A stretch of DNA of 64,000 nucleotides. Origin: Roseinatronobacter sp. S2 (lineage in GTDB: Bacteria; Pseudomonadota; Alphaproteobacteria; Rhodobacterales; Rhodobacteraceae). A program made the translations under genes and the position numbers. The stretch spans positions 614,501 through 678,500 of the forward strand of contig NZ_CP121113.1 of NCBI RefSeq assembly GCF_029581395.1. Reading direction: 5' to 3'. Shown piece after piece: positions 16,912 through 26,971 of this stretch. Position 1 is the first letter of the stretch. Each line of letters opens with the position of its first letter. Under the pieces are notes generated by a model, which saw only the letters and a list, made by a program, of their open reading frames with translations, was not told the origin of the DNA and did not search any database.

Positions 16912-18381
16912 ATGAAAGTGTTCTGTGCGTCCATAGCAACCGAGACGAACACATTCTCGCCCTTGCGCACAGACCTGTCGGATTTTCACGAAAGCTTCTA
17001 TGCGCCCCCCGGCAAGCACCCTGAAACGCCGACATTATGTTCGGCCGTGTTTCCCGAATTGCGGGCGCGCGCGCAGCGTGGCGAGATTGAGCTGGTCGAA
17101 GGGACCGCCACATGGGCCGAGCCTGCCGGTCTGGTCAGTGCGCAGACATGGGCGCATTTGCGCGACGAAGTGCTGGGGCAGTTACGCGCAGCCATGCCGG
17201 TGCAGGCCGTGGTCATGGGGCTGCATGGCGCGATGATTGCACAGGATTGCGTGGATTGCGAAGGCGAATTGCTGGCTGAAATCCGCAAGATTGTGGGCCC
17301 TGATGTCAAGATTGGCGCCAGTTTCGACCCGCACAGCCACCTGAGCGCCGCGCGCGTGGACAATGCTGACATTATCACCGTGTTCAAGGAATTCCCGCAT
17401 ACGGATTTTGTCGAAGCGGGCGTGGCTTGTGTGGACCTGACGCTGCGCGCCGCGCGCGGGGAAATCCGGCCGGTGATTTCGGTGTTCGATGTGCGCATGA
17501 TTGATGTGCTGCCCACCAGCCGTGCCCCGATGCGCGGTTTTGTGGACCGTATGCGCGCGCTGGAAGATGCAGGCGCGGCCCTGTCCATTTCTGTGATACA
17601 CGGGTTCATGGCTGGCGATTCCCCTGATCTGGGGGTCAAGATGGTGGTCATTACCGATGATGCGCAAGCGGCAGGTGATGCATTGGCGCGTAAACTGGGG
17701 CAGGAATTATTCACCTTTCGCGGGCGCGCGCGCCCCGATTTTCTGGACCCGCGCGCAGCGCTGGACAAGGTGGCGAAATCCGGCAGCGGGCCAGTGGTCG
17801 TTGCCGATGTCTGGGACAATCCCGGTGGCGGGGTGCCGGGCGATTCCACCATCATTTTGCGCCATGCGCTGGATATGGGGCTGCGCGATATTGCCTTTGG
17901 CACCATCTGGGACCCGATGGCCGTGCGCATATGTCATGCCGCAGGCGAAGGGGCGCTGTTGAAACTGCGTTTCGGCGGCAAGACATCTGATGTGGCGGGT
18001 GATCCGGTCGATGCGGTGGTGCGTGTTGTGCGCGTGCAGCGCGATGCGGTCCAAAGTTTCGGGGCTTCTGTCGTGCCGCTGGGCGACAGTGCCGTGATTG
18101 AATTTCAGGGCGTTCAGGTGGTTCTGAACTCCACCCGTTCACAAGCATTCTCGCCGGATTTGTTCACCAATCTGGGGATTGATATCGCGAACAAGCGCGC
18201 GTTGATCGTGAAATCCACCAATCACTTTCACGGGGCGTTTGCGCCGGTTGCCGCAGAGATTTTGTATTGCGCCGTTGACGGGCCGTATCCGAATGACCCG
18301 CGCCGCACGGAATACAAGCACCTGACCCGCGCAATCTGGCCCATTGTGGCAGACCCGCACGGCACAGACGGGGGTGGATGA
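16912..18381 (+). CDS. M81 family metallopeptidase (MlrC-like)
   Basis: A 489-residue protein of the MlrC/M81 family, zinc-dependent peptidases named after a microcystin-degrading enzyme and widespread near peptide transporters. Family strings are visible: the N-terminal IATETNTFSPLRT, VMGLHGAMIAQDCVDCEGEL, ASFDPHSHLSA, and the MlrC C-terminal part with VADVWDNPGGGVPGDST and IVKSTNHFHGAFAPVA. GAAGGGA precedes the ATG. Its stop overlaps the PLP-enzyme start. It likely hydrolyses an imported peptide or amide; the substrate is unknown. Confidence 0.92.
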   Translation: MKVFCASIATETNTFSPLRTDLSDFHESFYAPPGKHPETPTLCSAVFPELRARAQRGEIELVEGTATWAEPAGLVSAQTWAHLRDEVLGQLRAAMPVQAVVMGLHGAMIAQDCVDCEGELLAEIRKIVGPDVKIGASFDPHSHLSAARVDNADIITVFKEFPHTDFVEAGVACVDLTLRAARGEIRPVISVFDVRMIDVLPTSRAPMRGFVDRMRALEDAGAALSISVIHGFMAGDSPDLGVKMVVITDDAQAAGDALARKLGQELFTFRGRARPDFLDPRAALDKVAKSGSGPVVVADVWDNPGGGVPGDSTIILRHALDMGLRDIAFGTIWDPMAVRICHAAGEGALLKLRFGGKTSDVAGDPVDAVVRVVRVQRDAVQSFGASVVPLGDSAVIEFQGVQVVLNSTRSQAFSPDLFTNLGIDIANKRALIVKSTNHFHGAFAPVAAEILYCAVDGPYPNDPRRTEYKHLTRAIWPIVADPHGTDGGG

Positions 18382-19433
18382 TGTTTGCGCAGATTGCGAC
18401 CCCCGCCGTGCTGGTCGATCTGGATATTGCGCAAGCAAATATCGACAGGTTTCAGGCGCATGCCACGCGTGCCGGTGTGGCGGTGCGCCCGCATATAAAG
18501 ACGCATAAGCTGCCAATGCTGGCCCATGCCCAGATCAGGGCGGGTGCGGTCGGGATAACATGCCAGAAGCTGTCCGAAGCCCGCGCGATGATTTCGCAAG
18601 GCGGGATCGCGGATATTCTGATCACCTATAATATTGTCGGCAATGACAAGCTGTCGGAGCTGCGCGCCTTGGCCCAGAAGGTGCGCGTGCGCGTGACCGC
18701 TGACAGTCAGGATGTGGTCGCGGGCCTGTCGCGTGCCTTCGCGGATGCGCCGCAGCCGCTGGATGTGCTGGTCGAATGTGACACGGGTGCGGGGCGCTGC
18801 GGGGTTCTGACACCTGATGCCGCCTGCGCGCTGGCGCAAACCATCGCACAGGCACCGGGCTTGCGCTTTGGCGGGCTGATGACTTATCCGCCTGCGAATG
18901 CGGTGCACCATGTGTCCGACTGGCTGACGCAGGCCGCGCAGCGTTGCGAAGGGGCGGGGCTGCCTGTGTCTGTGATTTCAACCGGTGGGTCGCCCGATAT
19001 GTGGGCGGTGCAATCCTTGCCATGGCCTACGGAATACCGCGCAGGCACCTATGTTTATAATGATCGTTCGCTGGTGGCGCGCGGGGTGTGCGACTGGGGT
19101 GCCTGCGCGCTGACAGTGCTGGCAACGGTTGTGTCCGTGCCCGCCCCCGACCGCGCGGTGATCGATGCGGGCAGCAAGGTGCTGTCATCCGATCTGCTGG
19201 GCCTGACGGGGCATGGCCATGTTCTGGGCCGGCCTGATATTTCCATCGCGGCACTGTCTGAAGAGCATGGCATTTTGCATGCCGACACCATCGCGCTGAA
19301 GGTCGGTGACCGCGTGCGCATTGTTCCCAATCACGCCTGCGTGGTGGCGAACCTGCTGGACCGCGTGCATCTGCTGCGCGCAGGCGTGCCGCAGGGCGAA
19401 ACGCAGGTGACAGCACGGGGGCAGGTCTGGTGA
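18378..19433 (+). CDS. D-serine dehydratase/D-threonine aldolase family PLP enzyme
   Basis: A 351-residue fold-type III (alanine racemase-like) PLP enzyme. The PLP lysine is in RPHIKTHKLPML near residue 45; STGGSPDMWAV and the C-terminal metal motif IVPNHACVVANL (His and Cys) match the metal-dependent D-threonine aldolase/D-serine dehydratase family. It would cleave or deaminate a D-hydroxy amino acid. ATG at 18378 overlaps the peptidase stop. A RidA gene follows, fitting removal of the enamine/imine such a dehydratase releases. Confidence 0.9.
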   Translation: MMFAQIATPAVLVDLDIAQANIDRFQAHATRAGVAVRPHIKTHKLPMLAHAQIRAGAVGITCQKLSEARAMISQGGIADILITYNIVGNDKLSELRALAQKVRVRVTADSQDVVAGLSRAFADAPQPLDVLVECDTGAGRCGVLTPDAACALAQTIAQAPGLRFGGLMTYPPANAVHHVSDWLTQAAQRCEGAGLPVSVISTGGSPDMWAVQSLPWPTEYRAGTYVYNDRSLVARGVCDWGACALTVLATVVSVPAPDRAVIDAGSKVLSSDLLGLTGHGHVLGRPDISIAALSEEHGILHADTIALKVGDRVRIVPNHACVVANLLDRVHLLRAGVPQGETQVTARGQVW

Positions 19434-19491
19434 ATGGCCCGACTGACGAAAGCCGCAGCAATTCTGACAAAACCAAAACAGGAGTGACAAG

Positions 19492-19884
19492 ATGACACTG
19501 GAACGCATCGGGGTATCGCGCACAGGCGCAGGTGGCCAATCCTTGCCGTTTTCACCGGCAGTTCGGGCGGGGGATATGATATATGTCTCTGGTCAGGTCG
19601 CCATGAAAGAGAATGGCGAGATTGAACCGGGCGGTATCGAGGCGCAGACGCGGCGCACCATGGAAAACCTGAAAGCGGTGCTGGAACTGGCAGGATGCAG
19701 TTTTGATGATGTCGTCAAGGCGAATTGCTGGCTGGATGATCCGCGCGATTTCTGGACGTTCAACCGCGTCTATGCCGAATATTTCCCGAATGGCGGCCCT
19801 GCGCGTTCAACTGTTCAGGCCACGCTGATGGTCGATGCCAAGGTCGAGGTTGATGTGATCGTCTACAAACCGCAGGCGAAATAG
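19492..19884 (+). CDS. RidA family enamine/imine deaminase
   Basis: A 130-residue cytosolic RidA protein without signal peptide. Conserved parts: [10 protein letters not shown], the [28 protein letters not shown] stretch (here named only by its ends, about residues 52-80), and the arginine motif [20 protein letters not shown]. RidA proteins hydrolyse 2-aminoacrylate and related imines formed by PLP dehydratases, so it fits directly downstream of the D-serine/threonine-type enzyme. AGGAG lies about six bases before the ATG. Confidence 0.92.
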   Translation: MTLERIGVSRTGAGGQSLPFSPAVRAGDMIYVSGQVAMKENGEIEPGGIEAQTRRTMENLKAVLELAGCSFDDVVKANCWLDDPRDFWTFNRVYAEYFPNGGPARSTVQATLMVDAKVEVDVIVYKPQAK

Positions 19885-19911
19885 CAGCAGGCCAGTGCCA
19901 ATGGCAGGCTG

Positions 19912-21003
19912 ATGGTGGGGGCGTATCCTATGACAGAAGATTTGGACATGCCGGTGGATGAGGGCGCGCTGTTGCGCATATCCGGTCTGAAAAAGCATTT
20001 CCCGATCACGTCGGGTGTGTTGCAGCGCACAACCGGCCATGTGCGCGCGGTCGAGGATGTTACGCTGTCCATCCAGTCGGGCGAAACGCTGGCGCTTGTC
20101 GGTGAATCGGGCTGCGGCAAAAGCACGGCGGGCCGGTTGATCCTGCGGCTGATCGAAGCCACATCAGGCAGCGTTACCTTTCAGGGGCGCGATGTCCGCG
20201 GCCTGGACAGTCGCGCCCTGCGCGCCTTGCGGCGCGACATGCAGATCATTTTCCAAGACCCGTTTTCGTCGCTGAACCCGCGCATGCGGGTGCGCGATCT
20301 GATTGCCGAACCGATTGTGTTTCACAAACTGGTGCGCGGACGTGCGCAGGTTGAGGCCCGCGTTGATGAATTGATGCAGATTGTGGGCCTGTCGCCCGCG
20401 CATCGCGACAAGTTCCCGCATGAATTCAGCGGTGGCCAGCGCCAGCGTATCGGGATCGCGCGGGCCTTGGCGGTGCAGCCCAAATTCATTGTTTGCGATG
20501 AACCGATTTCGGCGCTGGATGTGTCCATTCAGGCGCAGGTGCTGAACCTGTTGTCGCAGTTGCAACGGGATTTCGGCCTGACATATCTGTTCATTTCGCA
20601 TGATCTTAGTGTTGTGCGCTATGTCAGTGACCGCGTGGCGGTCATGTATCTGGGCAGGATTGTGGAACTGGCCGACACGGCGGCCCTGTTCGAAGAACCC
20701 CGCCATCCTTATACTGCGGCGCTGCTGTCTGCCATTCCCGTGCCCGACCCCACCTTGACGCGTGACGGGCGTGTGATCCTGTCAGGCGATGTGCCAAGCC
20801 CGTCCGATCCGCCGCAGGGCTGCCCCTTTCACCCGCGCTGCACCTATGCGCAGGATATTTGCCGCACCGCAGTGCCGGAGTTGCGCGCCGTGGCGCGCGC
20901 ATCCGGCAGGCAGGGTGCCGTTGCGTGCCATCTGGCGGATGATCTGACACTTGCGGGCATTCCGACACCTGCGCCGCAGGCTGCAACAGGGGGAACGACA
21001 TGA
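19912..21003 (+). CDS. Dipeptide/oligopeptide ABC transporter ATP-binding protein (DppF/OppF type)
   Basis: A 363-residue ATPase of a peptide importer. Walker [10 protein letters not shown] (about residue 65), signature [15 protein letters not shown], Walker [19 protein letters not shown], and the oligopeptide-transporter C-terminal domain with [15 protein letters not shown] are all present. The start may be ATG 19912 or ATG 19930. Its last four bases overlap the permease gene. The gene order here (F-C-D-A-B) departs from the usual A-B-C-D-F. Confidence 0.93.
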   Translation: MVGAYPMTEDLDMPVDEGALLRISGLKKHFPITSGVLQRTTGHVRAVEDVTLSIQSGETLALVGESGCGKSTAGRLILRLIEATSGSVTFQGRDVRGLDSRALRALRRDMQIIFQDPFSSLNPRMRVRDLIAEPIVFHKLVRGRAQVEARVDELMQIVGLSPAHRDKFPHEFSGGQRQRIGIARALAVQPKFIVCDEPISALDVSIQAQVLNLLSQLQRDFGLTYLFISHDLSVVRYVSDRVAVMYLGRIVELADTAALFEEPRHPYTAALLSAIPVPDPTLTRDGRVILSGDVPSPSDPPQGCPFHPRCTYAQDICRTAVPELRAVARASGRQGAVACHLADDLTLAGIPTPAPQAATGGTT

Positions 21004-21905
21004 CCTCGTTTGGCCCCAAATCCGCGCCAGAAGGTGACCCGATGACATCACGACCGCCCGATGACAAAAGGCCAGCCGTCCCTGCATGGCTGATGCGCCT
21101 GAACGGTCGCATTCTGTTTGGCGGTGCCTTGGTGTTGCTGGTTGTCATCATCGCGGTAGCTGCACCGCTGCTGGCGACCCATGATCCGCTGCGCGTGCGC
21201 ATGTCGGGGCGGTTGCTGCCACCGGGGGCCGAACACTGGCTGGGAACCGACAATAACGGCCGCGATATTTACAGCCGCATATTATATGGCGCGCGCGTGT
21301 CGGTGCTGGTGGGCGGGGCCGTGGTGGTTCTGTCCACGCTGATCGGGGCGTTTATCGGGTTGGTGTCCGGCTATTTCCGCCGCCTTGACGGGGTGTTCAT
21401 GCGCTTCATGGATGCGCTTATGACATTTCCGTCCATCCTGCTGGCGATTGCGATTGTGGCCGCATTGGGGGCCAGCACCCAGAATGTTGTGATCGCGCTG
21501 ACGATCAGTTTTATCCCGCATACGGCGCGCGTGGTGCGCGGCAAGGTGTTAAGCGTGCGCGAGGAAACCTATGTCGAATCCGCGCGCGCGGTGGGATTGG
21601 GCGACTGGCTGATTATCCGGCGCTACATCCTGCCCAATGTCATGGCACCGTTGATGGTGCAGGCCACCTTCATTCTGGCGCTGGCCATCATTGCAGAAGC
21701 GGGCCTTAGTTATGTTGGCGCGGGCACGCCGCCGCCGCAGCCCAGTTGGGGCAATATTCTGGCCGACGGGCGGTCCTACCTGCACAACGCGTGGTGGATG
21801 ACCACCTTTCCGGGGCTGTTCATCATGGTGTCGGTGTTGGGCCTGAATATTATGGGCGACGGCCTGCGCGATATGCTTGATCCCCGCATGGAGGCCGGAC
21901 AATGA
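21000..21905 (+). CDS. Dipeptide/oligopeptide ABC transporter permease (DppC type)
   Basis: A 301-residue inner-membrane permease. The N-terminal cytoplasmic and first membrane segment are followed by the DppC hallmark EHWLGTDNNGRDIYSRILYGAR cut here to its core GTDNNGRDIYSRI, then a binding-protein-dependent transport domain with the EAA loop around ESARAVGLGDWLIIRRYILP. About six membrane segments. An in-frame ATG at 21042 is an alternative start. Overlaps both neighbours by four bases. Confidence 0.92.
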   Translation: MTSFGPKSAPEGDPMTSRPPDDKRPAVPAWLMRLNGRILFGGALVLLVVIIAVAAPLLATHDPLRVRMSGRLLPPGAEHWLGTDNNGRDIYSRILYGARVSVLVGGAVVVLSTLIGAFIGLVSGYFRRLDGVFMRFMDALMTFPSILLAIAIVAALGASTQNVVIALTISFIPHTARVVRGKVLSVREETYVESARAVGLGDWLIIRRYILPNVMAPLMVQATFILALAIIAEAGLSYVGAGTPPPQPSWGNILADGRSYLHNAWWMTTFPGLFIMVSVLGLNIMGDGLRDMLDPRMEAGQ

Positions 21906-22954
21906 ATGCACCCGCATCAAAGCAAGGTGAACAACCCGTCCCCAACGTGCTGGAAGTTGAAGACCTGCAAACCCATTTCCGCGCCAAAGGCAAGGTGTTG
22001 AAAGCGGTGGATGGTGTCAGCTTCTCGATTGCGGCGGGGGAAACGGTGGCCTTGGTCGGTGAGTCCGGTTGCGGCAAAAGCGTCACCGCGCTGTCACTGC
22101 TGCGCCTGATTTCAGAACCGCCGGGCCGGATTGTGGGCGGGGCTGTCCGGCTGGATGGCGAGGATTTGCTGACAAAAACCCAGACCCAGATCGAAGATAT
22201 CCGCGGCAACCGCGCCGCGATGATCTTTCAGGAACCGCTGACTGCATTGAACCCCATCCTGCGTGTGGGGCACCAACTGGCCGAGGTTATCCGCCGCCAC
22301 CATCCGCACCGCAAATCGCAAGCGCGCGATGATGTGCTGGACATGTTGCGCAAGGTCGGAATTTCGGACCCGAAGGGGCGCTTGAATGCCTATCCGCATC
22401 AGTTAAGCGGCGGTATGCGGCAACGTGTGATGATCGCAATGGCGCTGTTGTCGAACCCGCGGCTGCTGATTGCGGATGAACCGACCACCGCGCTGGATGT
22501 CACCATTCAGGCGCAGATTCTGGACCTGATGCGCGATTTGCGCGACCAGTTGGGCACGGCGATGTTGCTGATTACCCATGATCTGGGCGTGGTGGCGGAA
22601 ATGGCGGACCGCGTGGTTGTGATGTATGCGGGGCGGGTGGTTGAACAGGCCCCCGTGCGCGAATTGTTCGCCAACCCCGCACACCCCTACACGCTTGGAC
22701 TGATGCGCTCGACCCCGAACCTGACAACGCAGCGCGGCCAGTTGGCAGCGATCCCGGGGCTGGTGCCCACGCTGGCCGATATGGACGGCATAGTTGGATG
22801 CAAATTCGCCGACCGATGCAGCTTTGCGACCCCGCAATGCCATGCGTCGGACCCGCCGCTAACCACTATGGGCAAGGACCGTCAGGTGCGGTGCTGGCAT
22901 TCCGCGCAAGTCCTGCAACAGACGGTGGCACAGCAGGCGGCGGCACAGATTTAA
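21902..22954 (+). CDS. Dipeptide/oligopeptide ABC transporter ATP-binding protein (DppD type)
   Basis: A 350-residue ATPase, partner of the DppF-type protein. Walker [10 protein letters not shown], the DppD-type segment [20 protein letters not shown], signature [15 protein letters not shown], Walker [19 protein letters not shown], and a cysteine-containing C-terminal domain ([15 protein letters not shown]) are visible. It overlaps the permease stop by four bases. A 143-base gap with a candidate operator separates it from dppA. Confidence 0.93.
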   Translation: MNAPASKQGEQPVPNVLEVEDLQTHFRAKGKVLKAVDGVSFSIAAGETVALVGESGCGKSVTALSLLRLISEPPGRIVGGAVRLDGEDLLTKTQTQIEDIRGNRAAMIFQEPLTALNPILRVGHQLAEVIRRHHPHRKSQARDDVLDMLRKVGISDPKGRLNAYPHQLSGGMRQRVMIAMALLSNPRLLIADEPTTALDVTIQAQILDLMRDLRDQLGTAMLLITHDLGVVAEMADRVVVMYAGRVVEQAPVRELFANPAHPYTLGLMRSTPNLTTQRGQLAAIPGLVPTLADMDGIVGCKFADRCSFATPQCHASDPPLTTMGKDRQVRCWHSAQVLQQTVAQQAAAQI

Positions 22955-23002
22955 GAATGGTTGTCGGGGTCGCAGCCGATGATCGGGGGATGACGGGCAT
23001 AT

Positions 23003-23019
23003 TTGTAATTAAAATACAA
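23003..23019. promoter_or_regulatory. Candidate RpiR-family operator ahead of dppA
   Basis: The 17-base near-palindrome TTGTAATTAAAATACAA (one mismatch) lies 79 bases before the dppA start. Its core ATTTGTAATT (23001-23010) is the exact reverse complement of AATTACAAAT at 16847-16856 ahead of the M81 peptidase gene, and the arrangement resembles the known HexR operator. This suggests that dppA has its own promoter under the same regulator. Confidence 0.5.
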
Positions 23020-23097
23020 AAATATGTTGATATACCCCAAATATCTGCGAAAGTGTGAAGCTAAGATACATAATAATCACCAACGGGAGAGAATGAC

Positions 23098-24660
23098 ATG
23101 AGAAAGCTTTTGAGTTCGACAAGCGCCATCGTTCTGACAGGCGGTATTGCGTTTGCAGGCGCGGCGCATGCCGCATGCGACGGCACTTATGGCGGGGTGC
23201 TGAATATCGCAGGGCCGCTGCCACTTGTGACGCTGGATCACATGATGATCACACAAGAACCGACGGCCCCCAGAAATGCCGTCTATGAACAGCTTGTCGC
23301 ACTGGACGCCAATCTTGCGCCGCAGCCTGCACTGGCAACCGAATGGCAACTCAGTGATGATGGCCTGACATGGACATTCACATTGCGCGAAGGGGTGCAG
23401 TTCCATAACGGCAAGATACTGGACGCCGAAGATGTTGTCGCATCTTGGGAACGCTACAGCGAAGTCGGGTCGCGCCGGTTCGAGTTGGCCGATGTGGACC
23501 GCGTTGAAGCTGTGGACGCCCTGACCGTCGCGGTGCATCTGTCGCAGCCCTACGGGGCCTTGCTGGAATCCATTTCGGCCATGTCCGGGGCATGGGCCAT
23601 CATGCCCGCAGACATCGCGCGCGAACTGGGCAGTGACCGCGCGGACCGTGCGGAACATGTGGTTGGCACGGGGCCGTATATGGTCAAGGAAATCGTGCCG
23701 GAAATCCGCACCACGCTGGAACGGTTCGACGCCTATACCCGCCATGACGGCGAGGCCAGCTATAACGCCGGTCCGCGCTGCGCCTATTTTGACGAGGTGA
23801 ATTTTGTCCATATTGCGGACCCGTCCACCCGCGTGTCTGCCCTGCTGACCGGCGAAGTTGATCTGGCAATTCAGGTTCCCGGTGATGAAGCCGACCGCCT
23901 GATTGCCGCAGAAAACACCCAAGTGGTTCCCACCAGCCCCGGTGCGCGCGTGTATTTCAAGTTCAATGTCGCAGGCGGCGTGTTTGCGGATTATCCGCTG
24001 TTGCGTGACGCGGTGCGCGCGGGTCTGGACACCGAAGAACTGATGTGGGGGTTCGGCCCGTCCGATTATTGGCGCGTGAACAACACCCCGCGTTTCCAGG
24101 AACCCCAATGGCCATGGATTGACCAGTCCCACCATTTCCCCAACGACATGGAACTTGCGCAGCAACTGGTCGAGGAGTCGGGCTATCAAGGCGAGGAAAT
24201 CCGCTTTCTGGTGGTTCCGGGTGGGGCAACCGGCTGGGAAAAAGCCCCTGCCATGGATCAGTATTTGCGTGATCTGGGCCTGAATGTGCGCATGGAAAAT
24301 CTGGACTCGGCGACGTTTGGCACCGTGCGGCGCGATCTGGACGCATGGGAGTTGAAAGGCGCAGGCGGCGGGTCGCTTGTGGGCCTGCGGTATCTGGATT
24401 CCAGTGGCGTTGACCGCAACGGCGACCCATGGCCGAACCTGCCAGATGGCTGGTATGATGTGCTGGACCGCGCCATCAACGGCGAAGATCAGGACGCCCG
24501 CGCACAGGCCGCGCAGGAGTTCTATGAGCTTCAGGCCGAATTCAACAACGAGATATGGACAGGTGACATCTTTGTCATCATGGGCGCAAACAGCAACCTG
24601 CGTAACATATCCGAGAATGACAGCACCGCGTCTTTCTGGAATATCTGGCGCGAGGAATAA
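23098..24660 (+). CDS. Peptide ABC transporter substrate-binding protein (DppA type)
   Basis: A 520-residue periplasmic family 5 solute-binding protein. Signal peptide at about residues 1-22 (ending AGAAHA). Family signature region NAVYEQLVALDANLAPQPAL then LREGVQFHNGKILDAEDVVASW is clear. GGGAGAG precedes the ATG. It supplies substrate for the Dpp-type importer encoded around it, and by context probably binds peptides cut by the M81 peptidase or containing D-amino acids (inference). A hairpin follows the stop. Confidence 0.93.
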   Translation: MRKLLSSTSAIVLTGGIAFAGAAHAACDGTYGGVLNIAGPLPLVTLDHMMITQEPTAPRNAVYEQLVALDANLAPQPALATEWQLSDDGLTWTFTLREGVQFHNGKILDAEDVVASWERYSEVGSRRFELADVDRVEAVDALTVAVHLSQPYGALLESISAMSGAWAIMPADIARELGSDRADRAEHVVGTGPYMVKEIVPEIRTTLERFDAYTRHDGEASYNAGPRCAYFDEVNFVHIADPSTRVSALLTGEVDLAIQVPGDEADRLIAAENTQVVPTSPGARVYFKFNVAGGVFADYPLLRDAVRAGLDTEELMWGFGPSDYWRVNNTPRFQEPQWPWIDQSHHFPNDMELAQQLVEESGYQGEEIRFLVVPGGATGWEKAPAMDQYLRDLGLNVRMENLDSATFGTVRRDLDAWELKGAGGGSLVGLRYLDSSGVDRNGDPWPNLPDGWYDVLDRAINGEDQDARAQAAQEFYELQAEFNNEIWTGDIFVIMGANSNLRNISENDSTASFWNIWREE

Positions 24661-24677
24661 GCACCAGTCAAGCGATT

Positions 24678-24704
24678 GGCCTGCCGGTAGACCACCGGCA
24701 GGCC
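24678..24704 (+). terminator. Hairpin between dppA and dppB
   Basis: Perfect 11-bp stem GGCCTGCCGGT / ACCGGCAGGCC with a five-base loop, 17 bases after the dppA stop and 22 before the dppB start. No T-run follows, so it is more likely an mRNA 3'-end stabiliser or partial attenuator that raises receptor over permease levels than a full terminator. Confidence 0.65.
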
Positions 24705-24726
24705 GCCCCCTTAGGAGCGCGCCCCA

Positions 24727-25665
24727 ATGACCGCATATATCCTGCGCCGATTGCTGGGAACAATTCCCATCATCCTGATTGTCGGTGTGATTACCTTTTT
24801 TCTGGTCCAGCTGTCGCCCGGTGATCCGGCGATGTTCTATGTCTCGCCGGATGCGCCCCCCGACGAGGTGGACCGCGTCCGCGAACGGCTGGGGCTGGAC
24901 CAGCCCGTCATGACGCGTTTTACCTTCTGGTTGGGAGAGGTGTTTCAGGGCAATCTGGGCGTGTCCTTTCATCAAAACCGGCCCGTGCTGGACGCGTTCA
25001 TGGATGCGCTGCCGGTAACCTTGTGGCTGGCGGGGTTGTCCATGATCATCGCGCTGGTCGTGGGCATTCCGGTCGGGCTGCTGTCGGCGCTGCACCCCAA
25101 TGGCGCGGTTGACCGTTTCAGCACGATTTTTGTGTTCATCGGCGTGTCGATGCCCAATTTCTGGCTGGGCATGCTACTGGTGCTGTTGTTTTCGGTGACA
25201 CTTGGCCTGTTGCCAGCGCAGGGGTTCAACACGAACAGTGCATGGGGCGGGTTTCGCAGCCTGTTATTACCCGCGATTACGCTGGGCTATTCCCAGGCGG
25301 CGCTGATCGCGCGCATGACACGCTCCAGCATGCTGGAGGTGATGCGTCAGGACTATGTCCAGACCGCCCGCGCCAAGGGGCTGCGCGGTCATGTTGTGCT
25401 GGGCAAACATGCCTTTGGCAATGCGCTGAACCCGATTGTCACCGTGATCGGGCTGGCCATCGGGTCACTTGTCGCGGGGTCTGCCGTGGTGGAAGTGGTG
25501 TTCAACCTGCCGGGGATTGGCCGTCTGGTGGTCGATTCCGTCATGCGGCGCGATTATCCGATGATTCAGGGAATACTGCTGCTGACTGCGGGGATGATCA
25601 TTCTGGTCAATCTGCTGACGGATTTGCTGTATGCGCTTCTGGACCCGCGCATCCGGTATGACTGA
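24727..25665 (+). CDS. Dipeptide/oligopeptide ABC transporter permease (DppB type)
   Basis: A 312-residue permease with about six membrane segments. The N-terminus YILRRLLGTIPIILIVGVIT followed by FFLVQLSPGDPA is the DppB hallmark, and QTARAKGLRGHVVLGKHAFGN is the EAA loop. The end GILLLTAGMIILVNLLTDLL precedes the conserved YALLDPRIRY. It completes the importer. Unusually it is encoded last, after the receptor gene. Confidence 0.93.
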   Translation: MTAYILRRLLGTIPIILIVGVITFFLVQLSPGDPAMFYVSPDAPPDEVDRVRERLGLDQPVMTRFTFWLGEVFQGNLGVSFHQNRPVLDAFMDALPVTLWLAGLSMIIALVVGIPVGLLSALHPNGAVDRFSTIFVFIGVSMPNFWLGMLLVLLFSVTLGLLPAQGFNTNSAWGGFRSLLLPAITLGYSQAALIARMTRSSMLEVMRQDYVQTARAKGLRGHVVLGKHAFGNALNPIVTVIGLAIGSLVAGSAVVEVVFNLPGIGRLVVDSVMRRDYPMIQGILLLTAGMIILVNLLTDLLYALLDPRIRYD

Positions 25666-25691
25666 GCCGCGGGAATAATCGGGGTGTTTTG

Positions 25692-25712
25692 GGGGCGGCC
25701 ATGTGCTGCCCC
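25692..25712 (+). terminator. Probable terminator of the dpp operon
   Basis: Stem GGGGCGGC / GCTGCCCC (one G-U pair) with a five-base loop CATGT lies 27 bases after the dppB stop and is followed by the modestly T-rich TCTTAAGTTT. Confidence 0.5.
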
Positions 25713-25820
25713 TCTTAAGTTTCCAGCGACGGTGTGGCGTGCGCTTTATTCTGGGGCTTGCATTCATCGTGTTCAGCGCGCATTCAGATAGGCGTGACAC
25801 AGCCTTTGGAACCAGCATCA

Positions 25821-26828
25821 ATGTCATTGGCGGCCCTTGGATGGTCGGCGTTTTTTGATGATCAGGTGCAATCCGATGAAATGCCTTTGGCGCGCGTGCG
25901 GATCGCCACAGTGCACCGTGCCAGAATGACAGCCATTTCGCAGCACGGGCCAGTCCGGCTGATCCTGCCTGCGCGCGCCAACACCGCTGATTTTGCCGTG
26001 GGTGATTGGGTGCTGGTTGACGCGGATACGCAAATGGTGGTGCGCAGGCTGGACCGGATCGCGCTGCTGCGCAGGCGGGTCGAAGGCGGGCGCATGCCGC
26101 AGCTGATTGCGGCCAATGTCGACACGCTGTTCATCACCACATCATGCAATGACGACCTGAACCCCGCGCGGCTGGAACGCTATCTGGCCCTTGCGAATGA
26201 GGCGGGCACCAATCCCGTGATCGTGCTGACCAAGGCCGATCAGGTTGCTGACGTTGAACCCTTTATGGCGCAGGTCGCAGGGCTGCAACGCGGGCTGGCG
26301 GTTGTGGCCCTGAATGCAACCGCGCCGGACGCGGCCACGGCGCTTGCGCCATGGTGCGGCGCGGGGCAGACGGTTGCATTGGTCGGATCATCTGGTGTGG
26401 GCAAGTCGTCCTTGCTGAACACCCTTGCGGGCAAGTCGGGCGATGATGCGCAACTGACCGGCGGTATTCGCGAAGCCGATGCCAAGGGCCGCCACACAAC
26501 CACGTCGCGGTCGCTGCATCCGGTTGTGGGTGGCGGTTGGGTGATCGACACGCCCGGTATGCGCACATTGCACATGGGTGACAGTCTGGCCGGACTGGAC
26601 CAGTTGTTTGCGGAAATCACCGAACTTGCGCCCCAGTGCCGCTTTCGCGACTGCACCCATGACCACGAACCCGGATGCGCCGTTCAGGCGGCTGTCGCCT
26701 CGGGCGTGCTGGACGCCGCGCGCGTGGGGCGGTGGCGCAAACTTCAGGACGAAAACCGCATGAACACCCCTGTGCAAACCGGCCCGCGCGGCAACAAGAC
26801 CACCAAACCCGGCGGCAAGCGCCGCTAG
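25821..26828 (+). CDS. rsgA: Ribosome small subunit-dependent GTPase A
   Basis: Circularly permuted GTPase that helps mature the 30S subunit. The 335-residue product has an OB-fold N-terminus, then the motifs in permuted order: G4 VLTKADQ (about residue 138), G1 [12 protein letters not shown] (about 192), G2/G3 region with RHTTTS and VIDTPGMR, and the C-terminal zinc motif [14 protein letters not shown]. The ATG at 25821 gives the normal start; the frame is open upstream without homology. It is probably a stand-alone gene. Confidence 0.95.
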   Translation: MSLAALGWSAFFDDQVQSDEMPLARVRIATVHRARMTAISQHGPVRLILPARANTADFAVGDWVLVDADTQMVVRRLDRIALLRRRVEGGRMPQLIAANVDTLFITTSCNDDLNPARLERYLALANEAGTNPVIVLTKADQVADVEPFMAQVAGLQRGLAVVALNATAPDAATALAPWCGAGQTVALVGSSGVGKSSLLNTLAGKSGDDAQLTGGIREADAKGRHTTTSRSLHPVVGGGWVIDTPGMRTLHMGDSLAGLDQLFAEITELAPQCRFRDCTHDHEPGCAVQAAVASGVLDAARVGRWRKLQDENRMNTPVQTGPRGNKTTKPGGKRR

Positions 26829-26971
26829 GGCCGCATACCGCGTTCAGACCAGCCGCACGGGTGACGCGGCGTGACCGAATTTTGCGGTGGAACTGCCCGT
26901 ATTTGACCCCATATACGAAGAAGCGGGCGGCACCCCTGCTGTCGTCCATGTGTAAATTCGGAGAGATGTTG

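Noticed and set aside
23077..25095. A 672-codon minus-strand open frame opposite dppA and dppB
   Set aside because: It lies opposite two clear plus-strand genes, has a His/Gln/Arg-rich composition typical of antisense frames in GC-rich DNA, and has no family match.
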